Source: JAXHUH01 sp034211175 (GTDB lineage: Bacteria > Actinomycetota > Acidimicrobiia > Acidimicrobiales > CAIXPF01). Taken from it: DNA of 37,136 bases. Positions 16,416-24,495 of this stretch are shown piece by piece (within the stretch, counting starts at the first letter, position 1; every line of letters starts with the position of its first letter). The notes below the pieces were generated by a model, which did not search any database, had not been told where the DNA came from, and saw nothing but the letters and a program-made list of their open reading frames with translations. Made by a program: the position numbers and the translations under genes. The DNA lies in assembly GCA_034211175.1 (NCBI GenBank), contig JAXHUH010000272.1:1-37136 (forward strand), in the 5' to 3' direction.

Positions 16416-16618
16416 CAGATGCGCCGGATCTCGACGACCGTGCTCCCGGCCTTGCCGGATCGGCGGCCGAGGAAGAACGCGAGCAGCACGACGAGCACCG
16501 CGGCCGCGATGGCGGCGTACCCGGCAGCGCCCCGGGCGTCGTCGGCGGTGGAGCCGAGCTCGCCCTGCAGCTCCCGGAACTTGCCCTCGATGTCCTCACG
16601 GGTGATGGTCTCGCTCAT
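16415..16618 (-). CDS. Small single-pass membrane protein
   Basis: A 67-residue protein with a charged helical N-terminus (MSETITREDIEGKFRELQGE), one clear membrane helix (GYAAIAAAVLVVLLAFFLG, about 36-54) and a basic C-terminal end. ATG 16618 overlaps the stop of the holin-like gene by one base (TGATG), so this start is preferred over upstream codons. It is the middle gene of a coupled three-gene unit. I do not recognise a named family. The topology suggests a cytoplasmic or amphipathic N-terminal helix. Confidence 0.72.
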   Translation of the reverse strand: MSETITREDIEGKFRELQGELGSTADDARGAAGYAAIAAAVLVVLLAFFLGRRSGKAGSTVVEIRRI

Positions 16619-16962
16619 CAGGGCTCCTGGGTTCCGGCACCCGGCATGTTCGCCTTTCGGGTGCGGTTGATGACCATACCGAGCACGCCGATCACGGCGG
16701 CGACGATGGCCAGGGTGGCGAGGTACGGCACCCACGACCAGTTGCCGGTGAGGGCGGTGCCCGTCTCGGTCTGGAGCACGCGCAGCACCGCCAGGACCAG
16801 CAGCACGGAGGCGATCGCCAGCACCAGGGAACCGGCGATGCCGTACGCCAGGTACCGACCGAGGGCCTTGACGGGGTCGACCGTCTGCTGCTTGGCGTAG
16901 TCGACCAGCATCCCGCGCAGCTCGGTCACGATCTGCGCGGGGCTCTTGGACTCGGTGGCCAC
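16618..16962 (-). CDS. Holin-superfamily (phage_holin_3_6-like) membrane protein
   Basis: The 114-residue protein has a charged N-terminal helix (SPAQIVTELRGMLVDYAKQQTVDPVKALGRY, seen in pieces) and two membrane helices (IAGSLVLAIASVLLVLAVL and VPYLATLAIVAAVIGVLGM). This layout is shared by cellular actinobacterial proteins named 'phage holin family' (DUF1469-like); they are chromosomal and not evidence of a prophage. I chose GTG 16962 because GGAGG stands 4 nt upstream; a longer reading to 17016 would overlap the LON-domain gene. It heads a coupled unit with two smaller membrane proteins. Confidence 0.78.
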   Translation of the reverse strand: MATESKSPAQIVTELRGMLVDYAKQQTVDPVKALGRYLAYGIAGSLVLAIASVLLVLAVLRVLQTETGTALTGNWSWVPYLATLAIVAAVIGVLGMVINRTRKANMPGAGTQEP

Positions 16963-17012
16963 AGGTCCTCCGTGGTCGGTTGCCGGTGTGGTCCGGAAGT
17001 ACGGCTCCGCCA

Positions 17013-17669
17013 TCATCGCAGGTCCGGAGGGGTGTTCGGGGGACCGCCGCCGAGATCGTTGATCCTCGCCACGAGCACGGAGCGGGCGTCGTCGAGCTGC
17101 GACGACAGCAGGGCGATCCGCCCGGCCGCGTCCGGCGTGGTCAGGAGCTCTTGGCGGTCGAGTGGCCCGAGCGGGGACATCGCCGCGAGTTGCCAGGTGC
17201 CGAGGACCGGGTCGTCGGTCACCTCGGCCGTCGCGGGCCCGCTCGACACGTTGGCCTCGGAGGCGAGCGCCATGATCCGGCGCGCCTCACCGACGAGCGA
17301 CTCGAACGCGGCCCGCTCCGGTGGCGGGGCGTCGTCGGGCTCGGGCCAGTCCTCCACCCGCGCACGCGGGTAGGGGTCGTCCTCGAGCCACTCGGTGACC
17401 CGGAACCGGTCGGTGCCCACCGCGACGACCGTCCACCGCCCGTCGGGCAGCTCCTCGGCGTCGACGATGCGTGCCGCGGTGCCGACGTCGGTGCGGACGT
17501 CGCCGCCGCCGACCTCGTTGCCCCGCTCGATGAGCACGACGCCGAACGTGCGGTCGTCCCGCAGGCAGTCGACCGTGAGGGCCCGGTACCGGGGCTCGAA
17601 GACGTGCAGCGGCAGCACCATCGTCGGGAACAGGACCGAGCCGAGCGGGAACATCCGAAGCGTTCGCAC
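17013..17669 (-). CDS. LON substrate-binding-domain protein
   Basis: The 218-residue protein begins VRTLRMFPLGSVLFPTMVLPLHVFEPRYRAL, the hallmark of the Lon N-terminal (ASCH/PUA-like) domain. It continues with GVVLIERGNEVGG, VGTAARIVDAEELPDGRW and VGTDRFRV. No ATPase or protease domain follows, so it is a stand-alone LON-domain protein of unknown client, as found widely in actinobacteria. GTG 17669 is the start I prefer: TACGGT ends 6 nt before it, as for a leaderless mRNA, and ATG 17654 would remove part of the first strand. It lies 103 bp downstream of dacB. Confidence 0.87.
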   Translation of the reverse strand: MRTLRMFPLGSVLFPTMVLPLHVFEPRYRALTVDCLRDDRTFGVVLIERGNEVGGGDVRTDVGTAARIVDAEELPDGRWTVVAVGTDRFRVTEWLEDDPYPRARVEDWPEPDDAPPPERAAFESLVGEARRIMALASEANVSSGPATAEVTDDPVLGTWQLAAMSPLGPLDRQELLTTPDAAGRIALLSSQLDDARSVLVARINDLGGGPPNTPPDLR

Positions 17670-17675
17670 GGTCCG

Positions 17676-17681
17676 ACCGTA
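17676..17681 (-). promoter_or_regulatory. -10 element upstream of the LON-domain gene
   Basis: The minus strand reads TACGGT, six bases, then GTG 17669. No Shine-Dalgarno sequence is present. This supports GTG 17669 as a leaderless start and transcription independent of dacB. Confidence 0.4.
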
Positions 17682-17772
17682 GGAGCTGCGGACGGCCGAC
17701 GCCCGGTCGGACCCGCTCACCGGCCGCCGCGAGGGCCGATCGGGCCGTCCGGTTCGGGTCCCGGCGCCGTGC

Positions 17773-19344
17773 TCAGCCGCCCGCCGCGGTCGTCGAGGTC
17801 GCGCCCGGATCGACGCTCGTGTCGGTCGCACCGCCCGGGACGGTCGTGGTCGGGGCCGGCACCGTCACGTCGACCGCGACCGGGCCGAGGTCGTCCAGCG
17901 TCGGGCCCTGCGGGTAGTCGGAGGTGGCGGCGACCATCTCGTCCTCGAGCGGCTTGAGCCCGTCCGCGCCCGGCCCGTTGAGGATCATGGCGAATGCCAG
18001 CTCCTCGCCGGGCACGGTCTCGACGTAGCCGGCGAGCGACGTCACGTCGGACAGGCTGCCGGTCTTCGCCTGCACCGCACCGGCGAGGGGCGCCGCGGTC
18101 AGGCGCTCGGCCAGCGTGCCGGTCTGGCCGGCGACGGCCAGGCCCGACCCGAGCGGGCCGTCGTCGTCGGAGCGGACGAGGATGTTCAGCAGGAGCCGGC
18201 ACGGGACGCGGTTGGTGGGATCGAGTCCCGAGCCGTCGACGGTCACCCGGCCCTCGCGGTCGATGCCCTCCTCGACGATGATCTGGCCGATCGCCGCGGC
18301 GCCGTCGGCCGTCGTGCCCGCACCGCGCTCACGCAGCCCCAGCTCCTTGGTGAGCAGCTCGGCCGTCGTGTTGTCGCTGGAGGTGAGCATCTGGGCGACG
18401 ATGTCGGACAGCGGGGGCGAGTCGACCGCGGCGAGCTCGAGGCTGCCTGCGGGCACCGGCTCGGACTGCGCGTTGAACGACACGTCGATGCCCCGGGCCT
18501 CGAGGATGTCGGTGAACACCGCGGCGGCGTACTGCGCCGGGTCCGACGCCGGGGTCCGGGCCCCGCTGCCACCCCGCTCCTGGCCCTCGGGCGGGAACGC
18601 GGCGAACCCGTCGTTCACGCTGAGCGCGCTCAACGGGCCCGACTGGTTCTGGCCGATGAACCGGTTGGGCCAGCTCGGGACGTAGCGGACGTCGTCGTAG
18701 CGGCTCTCGTCGCCGTTGACCCGGCCGGAGATCGCGGTGATCCCGCTCGCCACCAGGCGGTCGGCGAGGACCTCGAGATCGGTGTGGATCTGGGGCTGCT
18801 CGGCGAACGAGGCGACGTAGGCGTCCGAGGCGAGGACCGGATCGCCCGACCCGACGAGCCAGATGTCGCCCTGGATCACGCCGTCGGCGACCGGGGCGTT
18901 GGACGCCAGCGTCGTGCGGTAGACGTGGTTCGGGCCGAGCCGCAGGAGCGCGGCGTACGCGGTGAGGAGCTTCTCGTTCGACGCCGGGACCAGCGGGAGG
19001 TCCTGGTTGTGGTCGTAGATGATGCGGCCCCGGTCGGTGCTCACGACGAGGCAGCTCTCGGGCGGGGCACGGTCGATGACCGCCTGGAGCGGCACGGACA
19101 GGCGCGAGTCGCGGCCCGGCGTCGCCAGCGTCTCCGGGATCCGGCGGGCCGAGAGGACCGGCGTGACCGGCGACGGCGCCGGCTCGGCGTCCTCGGGCGC
19201 CGGTTCCGGTCGGCTGTCGGCGGCCGCCGCCTGGTTGAACGCGACCAGCGCCACGATCACGCAGACGACCGGGAGCCACAGGATGCCGGCCCACCGGCGG
19301 AGGGCCCGGCCGCTCGGGCGGAACGTGCGCTGCGGAGGTGCCAT
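17773..19344 (-). CDS. dacB: D-alanyl-D-alanine carboxypeptidase/endopeptidase (PBP4 family)
   Basis: The 523-residue penicillin-binding protein trims or cuts peptidoglycan peptides outside the membrane. An N-terminal membrane anchor or signal (ILWLPVVCVIVALVAFNQ, about 21-38) is followed by a Pro/Glu-rich linker. The active-site motifs are SNEK at 122-125, SDN at 323-325 and KTG at 427-429, with the large insertion between the first two that marks PBP4/DacB. The C-terminus is a Thr/Pro/Gly-rich tail of about 40 residues that is probably disordered. ATG 19344 lies 7 nt after the stop of the acyl-CoA synthetase alpha gene, so it is probably cotranscribed with that unrelated metabolic gene. Confidence 0.92.
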   Translation of the reverse strand: MAPPQRTFRPSGRALRRWAGILWLPVVCVIVALVAFNQAAAADSRPEPAPEDAEPAPSPVTPVLSARRIPETLATPGRDSRLSVPLQAVIDRAPPESCLVVSTDRGRIIYDHNQDLPLVPASNEKLLTAYAALLRLGPNHVYRTTLASNAPVADGVIQGDIWLVGSGDPVLASDAYVASFAEQPQIHTDLEVLADRLVASGITAISGRVNGDESRYDDVRYVPSWPNRFIGQNQSGPLSALSVNDGFAAFPPEGQERGGSGARTPASDPAQYAAAVFTDILEARGIDVSFNAQSEPVPAGSLELAAVDSPPLSDIVAQMLTSSDNTTAELLTKELGLRERGAGTTADGAAAIGQIIVEEGIDREGRVTVDGSGLDPTNRVPCRLLLNILVRSDDDGPLGSGLAVAGQTGTLAERLTAAPLAGAVQAKTGSLSDVTSLAGYVETVPGEELAFAMILNGPGADGLKPLEDEMVAATSDYPQGPTLDDLGPVAVDVTVPAPTTTVPGGATDTSVDPGATSTTAAGG

Positions 19345-19351
19345 CCGCCGA

Positions 19352-20827
19352 TCAGCTCCCGGCGCCGTGGCGGCGGCGGTGGTCGACGTAGCGCCACATG
19401 TGGTCGAGCGCGGCCACGGCCCGGTGGGAGCTGGCGTAGCAGAGCCGGCCGGTGGCGCGCACCGCCGCGGGGCCGGCGTTGTCGGGGTCGGCGACCGACA
19501 GCTCGGTCGCCATCAGGATCGGCTTGCCCACCCGGTCGCTGATCTCGGCCGCGACCTCGGCGTAGCGGGCGTCCTGGCGCTCGTGGTAGGCGACGATGCG
19601 CTCGATGCCGTGGTCCGGGTAGAAGTGGCCCTCCCGCATCAGGCGGGCCTGGTTCGACTGGATGCCGAGCCCGAGGAAGATCACCGCGTCGACCTCGTCG
19701 TGCGACGCGACCAGGTCGAGGACCTCGGGCACGGTGTCGCGGGTCTCGCCGCCGGCGAGGTCGATCGGGTTGTTGCGGCTCCAGCGGGGCGGCAGCTTCT
19801 GGTCGATGGCGTCGCGCAGGTCGTCGGGCAGGGTCGCGAGCTCGAGGCCGGACCGGGTGATGGCGTCGGCCGTGAGCACGCCCCAACCGCCGGCCGTGGT
19901 CACGACCACGACCCTCGGGCCGGTGGGCAGCGGCTGGGTGGCGAAGCTGGCGGCCACGTCGAAGGCCTGCTCGACGTCCGCGACGCGGGTGATGCCGGCC
20001 TGGCGGGCGGCGCCGTCGAAGACCCGGTCGTCGGTGGCGAGGGAGCCGGTGTGGCTCGCCGCGGCGCGGGCGCCGCCGGCGGTGGCGCCACCCTTGAGCA
20101 CCACGACGGGCATCCGCTCGGTGATCTTGCGCATCCGCTCCGTGAAGCCGCGTCCGTCGGGGATGCCCTCGACGTAGGCGAGCCCGACCGAGGTCTCCGG
20201 ATCGTCGGCGTAGTAGTCCAGGTAGTCGACGACACCAAGCATGGCGGCGTTGCCGGCCGAAACGGCGCGGCTGACGCCGACGCCGGTCTGGCGGGCGATG
20301 TTCATGAACGACGAGACGAGGTTGCCCGACTGGCTGGCGACCCCGATGCGCCCCGGGGGCGGGTTGGGCGCCACGATCTGCGCGCACAGCTTCGCCGGGG
20401 TCGACACGACGCCCTGGCCGTTCGGCCCGGCGATGACCATGCCGAGCTCGGTCGCCAGCGCGATGAGCTCGCCCTCCTCGCGGCGGCCCTCGTCACCGGA
20501 CTCGCCGTAGCCGGCGGTCGTGAGGAACGCGGCCCGGGCGCCCTTCTTGGCGCACGCCCGGAGCAGGTCGGCGTTCGCCGGCTTCGGCGTGCACACGAAC
20601 ACGAGGTCGATGGCGTCGTCGGGGAGGTCGTCGACCGAGGTCGCGCACGTCACGCCGAGGACCTCGGCGCCGTCGCGGTTGGTGGCGAAGACCTGGCCCT
20701 GGTAGCCGCTGGCGAGGATGTTGTGGAGGCTGACGAAGCCGAACTTGCCGGGATGGGTCGACGCGCCGGCCACGAGCACGCCCCGCGGCTCGAACAGGGC
20801 CCGGAGCTGCTCTCGGGTGGGAGCCAT
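19352..20827 (-). CDS. ADP-forming acyl-CoA synthetase, alpha (CoA-binding) subunit
   Basis: Enzymes of this family interconvert acyl-CoA, ADP and phosphate with acid, CoA and ATP through a phosphohistidine. The 491-residue protein has the CoA-binding Rossmann domain (FEPRGVLVAGASTHPGKFG), a succinyl-CoA-ligase-like middle (GVASQSGNLVSSF) and the catalytic-histidine segment AASHTGSLATDD (His259), then the CoA-ligase domain ending near NNPIDLAGGET. ATG 20827 overlaps the stop of the ATP-grasp gene by one base (TGATG), so the two subunits are translationally coupled. The acid substrate (acetate or a larger acid) cannot be read from sequence. A protein acetyltransferase fusion is absent. Confidence 0.87.
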   Translation of the reverse strand: MAPTREQLRALFEPRGVLVAGASTHPGKFGFVSLHNILASGYQGQVFATNRDGAEVLGVTCATSVDDLPDDAIDLVFVCTPKPANADLLRACAKKGARAAFLTTAGYGESGDEGRREEGELIALATELGMVIAGPNGQGVVSTPAKLCAQIVAPNPPPGRIGVASQSGNLVSSFMNIARQTGVGVSRAVSAGNAAMLGVVDYLDYYADDPETSVGLAYVEGIPDGRGFTERMRKITERMPVVVLKGGATAGGARAAASHTGSLATDDRVFDGAARQAGITRVADVEQAFDVAASFATQPLPTGPRVVVVTTAGGWGVLTADAITRSGLELATLPDDLRDAIDQKLPPRWSRNNPIDLAGGETRDTVPEVLDLVASHDEVDAVIFLGLGIQSNQARLMREGHFYPDHGIERIVAYHERQDARYAEVAAEISDRVGKPILMATELSVADPDNAGPAAVRATGRLCYASSHRAVAALDHMWRYVDHRRRHGAGS

Positions 20828-21495
20828 CAGACCGTGACCTCCTCGTCCCGGCCGACCTCGACCAGGGCGTCGACGGCGATCGGCACCCCGTCGCACACGA
20901 TCAGCGGGTTGAGGTCGGCCGACACCAGCCCCGGGTTGGCGGCTGCGGCGTCGGACAGCCCGACGAGCACGTCGGCGAGGCGGTCGTGGTCGACCGCCGG
21001 CTCGCCCCGGAACGGGCCGAGGAGCGCCTGGGTCTGGAGGTCGTCGATCATCTCGAGCGCGTCGGCCCGGGTGATGGGCACGAGGCGGATGGCGACGTCG
21101 GCCACCGCCTCGGCCAGGATCCCGCCGAGGCCGAGCAGCACGCACATGCCGAACTGGGGATCGTGGTTGAGGCCGCAGATCAGCTCCCGGTTGCCCCGGA
21201 CCTGCTCGGCCACGAGCAGCTCGACCGGGCCGTCCTCGGGGCGGGCGAGCGACAGCAGCTCGGCGGCGGCGGCCGACACGGCGCCCGCGTCGGCGAGGCC
21301 GAGGCGGACCAGCCCGCGCTCGGTCTTGTGGGCGATCTCGTCGCCGCACAGCTTCACGACCACGGGGTAGCCGATGCCGTCCGCGGCCGCCGCGGCGGCC
21401 TCCGGCGACGACGCCAGCTCCTCACGGGCCAGCGTGACCCCGTGGTCGGCCAGCAGCCGTTTGGAATCGGCCTCCGAGAGCGTTCGGGTCCCCAT
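20827..21495 (-). CDS. ADP-forming acyl-CoA synthetase, beta (ATP-grasp) subunit
   Basis: The 222-residue protein is an ATP-grasp_5 domain: LSEADSKRLLADHGV, YPVVVKLCGDEIAHKTERGLVRLGL with the nucleotide-contacting lysine and His-Lys-Thr, and VLLGLGGILAEAVADVAIRL, then DLNPLIV. It would transfer phosphate between the alpha-subunit histidine and ADP. ATG 21495 is chosen because TACGAT ends 8 nt upstream and the ATP-grasp fold starts right after; longer readings encode a low-complexity Arg/Gly stretch. It is the first gene of the beta-alpha-dacB unit. Confidence 0.87.
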   Translation of the reverse strand: MGTRTLSEADSKRLLADHGVTLAREELASSPEAAAAAADGIGYPVVVKLCGDEIAHKTERGLVRLGLADAGAVSAAAAELLSLARPEDGPVELLVAEQVRGNRELICGLNHDPQFGMCVLLGLGGILAEAVADVAIRLVPITRADALEMIDDLQTQALLGPFRGEPAVDHDRLADVLVGLSDAAAANPGLVSADLNPLIVCDGVPIAVDALVEVGRDEEVTV

Positions 21496-21503
21496 GGCCG
21501 CGG

Positions 21504-21509
21504 ATCGTA
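21504..21509 (-). promoter_or_regulatory. -10 element upstream of the beta subunit gene
   Basis: The minus strand reads TACGAT, eight bases, then ATG 21495, with no ribosome binding site between. It would drive the beta-alpha-dacB unit. Confidence 0.35.
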
Positions 21510-21594
21510 GTCTTCCGACCCCCCTCGACCGGGAATGGGCCCCGCTCCGGGGCCTGCCGCCGTGCACGCCGACGGGCCGCCGCCGGCGGTCGGA

Positions 21595-22209
21595 TCAGGG
21601 CTCGAGCGCGGCGCGGAAGAACGACCGGACGTGGTCGAGGCGCTCCTTGAGCGCGTCGGCCGCGAGCGGGTCGTGGTCGAGCAGGCTCTCGATGAACGGC
21701 AGGTCGCTGAAGTAGGTCAGCAGCGCCCCGTACCCGGTGAGGATGAGCTGGGACGGGTCGTGGCGCCGGAAGTGGCCCAGGTTCATCTCGCGCTCGAAGT
21801 AGTCGGCCGCGAGCTGGAACAGGGGCCGCAGCGCCTCGCCGAGGTCGATGCCGAGGCGGTTGCCGCCGTCGAGCGCCTCGCGCCGCATGATGCGCACGAA
21901 GTCGGTGTTCTCCATGAAGAACTCGAACGCGGCCGTGAGCACGTAGTCGACCTGGGTCCAGCCCTCGCGGCCCGGTGCCGAGATCGCGGACTCGAGCCGG
22001 ACGTACCAGTCCTGGAGCGCCGACTCGAACACCTCGCGGTAGATCGCGTCCTTCGACTCGAAGTGGTGCAGCACGCTCGGGCGCCGGATCCCGACGGACC
22101 TGGCGATGTCGTTGAGCGAGGTCCCGTCGTAGCCGTGCTCGGCGAAGCACCGGCGGGCGGCGGACAGGATCGAGTCGCGTGTGGAGGGGCGATCGGCGTC
22201 GGACGCCAC
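21595..22209 (-). CDS. TetR-family transcriptional regulator
   Basis: The 204-residue protein has an N-terminal helix-turn-helix (STRDSILSAARRCFAEHGYDG, then SLNDIARSVGIRRPSVLHHF and SKDAIYREVF) and an all-helical ligand domain. I chose GTG 22209 because TAGGGT ends 7 nt before it; GTG 22218 overlaps that hexamer. It lies 117 bp downstream of an acyl-CoA synthetase gene on the same strand, so control of fatty-acid or acyl-CoA metabolism is plausible, but no operator with clear dyad symmetry was found. Confidence 0.87.
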   Translation of the reverse strand: MASDADRPSTRDSILSAARRCFAEHGYDGTSLNDIARSVGIRRPSVLHHFESKDAIYREVFESALQDWYVRLESAISAPGREGWTQVDYVLTAAFEFFMENTDFVRIMRREALDGGNRLGIDLGEALRPLFQLAADYFEREMNLGHFRRHDPSQLILTGYGALLTYFSDLPFIESLLDHDPLAADALKERLDHVRSFFRAALEP

Positions 22210-22216
22210 GGCCCGC

Positions 22217-22222
22217 ACCCTA
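22217..22222 (-). promoter_or_regulatory. -10 element upstream of the TetR gene
   Basis: The minus strand reads TAGGGT, seven bases, then GTG 22209. It fits a leaderless transcript and decides the start codon. Confidence 0.4.
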
Positions 22223-22326
22223 CTGAAGAGCCTCGCGGACGGACACGCACCGGCCCGCCGTCGGGGCGCGGGGTGACGGCCGACGACTCCCGCCGTCACC
22301 CCGCTCGTCCGTCGTCGGCTCCCTCG

Positions 22327-23880
22327 TCAGGCGCCGACCGGGTCGTGGTGCTCCTCGCGCAGCACCCGCTTGAGCACCTTGCCGGTGGCGTTGCGGGGGA
22401 TCGTGTCGGTGAACGCGACGGCCTTGGGGAGCTTGAACCGGGCGAGGCGCCCGTCGCACCACTGCAGCACGGACGCCTCGTCGACGTCCTCGCTGGCGCG
22501 GACCACGATGGCCATCGGCGACTCGCCCCAGCGGTCCGACGGGACGCCGATGACGGCGACGTCGGCCACGCCCGGGTGGCGCAGCAGCAGGTCCTCGATC
22601 TCCGCCGGGTACACGTTCTCGCCGCCGGAGATGATCATGTCCTTGATCCGGTCGTGGATCGTGACGAAGCCGTCCTCGTCGACGATGGCGACGTCGCCGG
22701 TGTGGAGCCACCCGTCGCGCACGGTCTCCGCGGTGGCCTCGGGCTGGTTCCAGTAGCCGACCATGATGTGGCGGCCCCGGACGATGACCTCGCCGGGCTC
22801 GCCGGGCGGCACGTCGTTGCCCTTCTTGTCGACGACCCGCACGTCGGTGTGGAAGAACGCCTTGCCGGTGGAACCGGCGTGGGCGATGGCGTCGTCGGGC
22901 GAGATGAGGCACGCCGGTCCGCCGCTCTCGGTGAGCCCGTAGACCTGGTGGACCTCGATGCCCATGCCGGCGTACTGCTCGATCAGCGAGACCGGTACCG
23001 GCGAGGCGCCCGACATGATCCACCGAAGCTGGGACAGGTCGGCGGCCCGGGCCGGGTCGAAGGTCTGGGCCATGAAGTTGAGCATGGCCGGCACCGCGAG
23101 CGACGTGGTGATCCGCTCGGTCGCGAACACGTCCCAGATGGTGCGGGGATCGAACTCGCGCATGAGCACCGCGGTGCCACCCACGTAGAACGAGGTGAGG
23201 AGCGGGTTGAGCGCACCGACGTGGAACAGCGGCAGGCAGATCAGGTAGCGGTCCCCGTAGCGCACGTCCGCGGTGGCCGTGGCCGTCATCAGGCTCCACG
23301 CCGTCGTGTCGTGGGAGTGCATCACGCCCTTGGGCAGGCCGGTCGTGCCCGAGGTGTACATGATGAACAGCAGGTCGCCGCCGCCGCCGACCGGCTCGAC
23401 CGGCGCACCGTCGACCGCGGCCCGCAGGTCCTCGTAGCCGACGGCGCCGTCCGGCCGGTTGGCCTCCTCGCCGGCGTGGATCCAGTGCTCGACCTTGGTC
23501 GAGCCCCGGCGGTGCAGCTCCGCCGCGACCTCGCGGAACGTGTCGTCGAACACGAGCACCGTCGCCCCGCTGTCGCCGAGGATGTACTCGAGCTCGTCGG
23601 CCACGAGCCGCCAGTTGAGGGCGACGACGACGGCGCCGAGCTTGGCCGTGCCGTAGAACGTCTCGACGAACTCGGGGCCGTTCATGAGCAGGGTCGCGAC
23701 GCGGTCGCCCGCGTGCACGCCCCGCCCGGCGAGCGCGGCCGCCGTCCGGTCGACGCTGGCGTCCAGCTCGGCGTACGTGTAGCGGCGGCCCGTGGCTGCG
23801 TCGACGAGCGCCTCCAGCCCCGGGTCCCGCGTGGCCCGCTTGGCGAGGAAGGCGCCGAGGTTGAGATCAGTGGCTGACAT
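22327..23880 (-). CDS. AMP-forming acyl-CoA synthetase
   Basis: The enzyme activates a carboxylic acid with ATP and CoA through an acyl-AMP. The 517-residue protein has the P-loop-like YTSGTTGLPKG at 175-185, VYGLTESGG, the WLHTGDVAIVDEDGF motif, the hinge DRIKDMIISGGENVYPAEIE, and the C-terminal catalytic lysine in IPRNATGKVLKR. This is the medium/long-chain fatty-acyl ligase class; the exact acid is not readable. ATG 23880 has no clear ribosome binding site or -10, but the family alignment begins within a few residues of it. It is divergent from the DUF6941-like gene. Confidence 0.92.
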   Translation of the reverse strand: MSATDLNLGAFLAKRATRDPGLEALVDAATGRRYTYAELDASVDRTAAALAGRGVHAGDRVATLLMNGPEFVETFYGTAKLGAVVVALNWRLVADELEYILGDSGATVLVFDDTFREVAAELHRRGSTKVEHWIHAGEEANRPDGAVGYEDLRAAVDGAPVEPVGGGGDLLFIMYTSGTTGLPKGVMHSHDTTAWSLMTATATADVRYGDRYLICLPLFHVGALNPLLTSFYVGGTAVLMREFDPRTIWDVFATERITTSLAVPAMLNFMAQTFDPARAADLSQLRWIMSGASPVPVSLIEQYAGMGIEVHQVYGLTESGGPACLISPDDAIAHAGSTGKAFFHTDVRVVDKKGNDVPPGEPGEVIVRGRHIMVGYWNQPEATAETVRDGWLHTGDVAIVDEDGFVTIHDRIKDMIISGGENVYPAEIEDLLLRHPGVADVAVIGVPSDRWGESPMAIVVRASEDVDEASVLQWCDGRLARFKLPKAVAFTDTIPRNATGKVLKRVLREEHHDPVGA

Positions 23881-23973
23881 CGCGTCATGTTGCCACGTGA
23901 TGTGCCGTCCGTCACTCCCCGTGTGTCGTCGGTGGCATCGCGGCCCGTGGCCGACCGATGGCGGGACGACGGC

Positions 23974-23979
23974 TACGGT
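23974..23979 (+). promoter_or_regulatory. -10 element upstream of the DUF6941-like gene
   Basis: TACGGT, seven bases, then ATG 23987. No ribosome binding site is present, consistent with a leaderless transcript. Confidence 0.4.
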
Positions 23980-23986
23980 CGGGCGC

Positions 23987-24376
23987 ATGCAGGTCCTCGC
24001 CGCGCTGTTCATCGACGGCATCGAGATGCGCTCGGTCGCCGGTCCGTCGACCCGGATCGATCTGACCGGGGTCCAGTTCTCGGCGGCGGCGCCCGGCCCG
24101 CCGCCGTTCACCTGGGCCCCCCACATGGTCGTGCTCGTCCACTGCGCCCCCGACGAGGCCCCGAACGCCATCCTCGAGGTGACGTTCCACCTCCACGATG
24201 AGCAGATCGCCCGCAACGTGCAGCCGATGCAGGTCGAGCCGGCGAAGTTCGGGCGCTTCCTCGTGCGACCCGAGGTCGAGATCACCGAGCTCGGCCGCAT
24301 CGAGGCGCAGGTCCGGATCGACCAGGGCCCGGTGACGACGGTCCCCTACACGCTGCTCGAGCCGGCCACCGCCTGA
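23987..24376 (+). CDS. DUF6941-like small protein
   Basis: A 129-residue cytosolic protein without signal or membrane segment. MQVLAALFIDGIEMR, RIDLTGVQFSAAAPG and LEVTFHLHDEQIARN, then EPAKFGRFLVRPEVEITELGRIEAQVRID, look like the beta-sandwich DUF6941 family, small proteins beginning 'VLAAIFCD' and of unknown function. The assignment is from memory of that pattern. The start is ATG 23987. The next gene on the same strand, a FIST protein, begins 119 bp downstream. Confidence 0.72.
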   Translation: MQVLAALFIDGIEMRSVAGPSTRIDLTGVQFSAAAPGPPPFTWAPHMVVLVHCAPDEAPNAILEVTFHLHDEQIARNVQPMQVEPAKFGRFLVRPEVEITELGRIEAQVRIDQGPVTTVPYTLLEPATA

Positions 24377-24495
24377 TCGGTCGCGGCCGCCGGCCCCGGG
24401 CGGCGTGACGGGCGCCACCGACGCCACCGCCACCGCTGCGGTCACCACCGGGCGTGTGCGCGATCGGCCGTCGGCGGGGGTGGTTGACTGGAGCC

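Noticed and set aside
16618..16962. Prophage remnant suggested by the holin-like protein
   Set aside because: Chromosomal holin-superfamily proteins are common in actinobacteria, and there is no integrase, terminase, lysin or attachment site nearby.
21535..23877. A 780-codon plus-strand open frame opposite tetR and the acyl-CoA synthetase
   Set aside because: Its translation is a repetitive Val/Glu/Arg/Asp shadow of genes with clear domains on the other strand.
24377..24495. Short GCCACC-like repeats before the FIST gene
   Set aside because: The copies are irregular, few and expected in sequence of this base composition.
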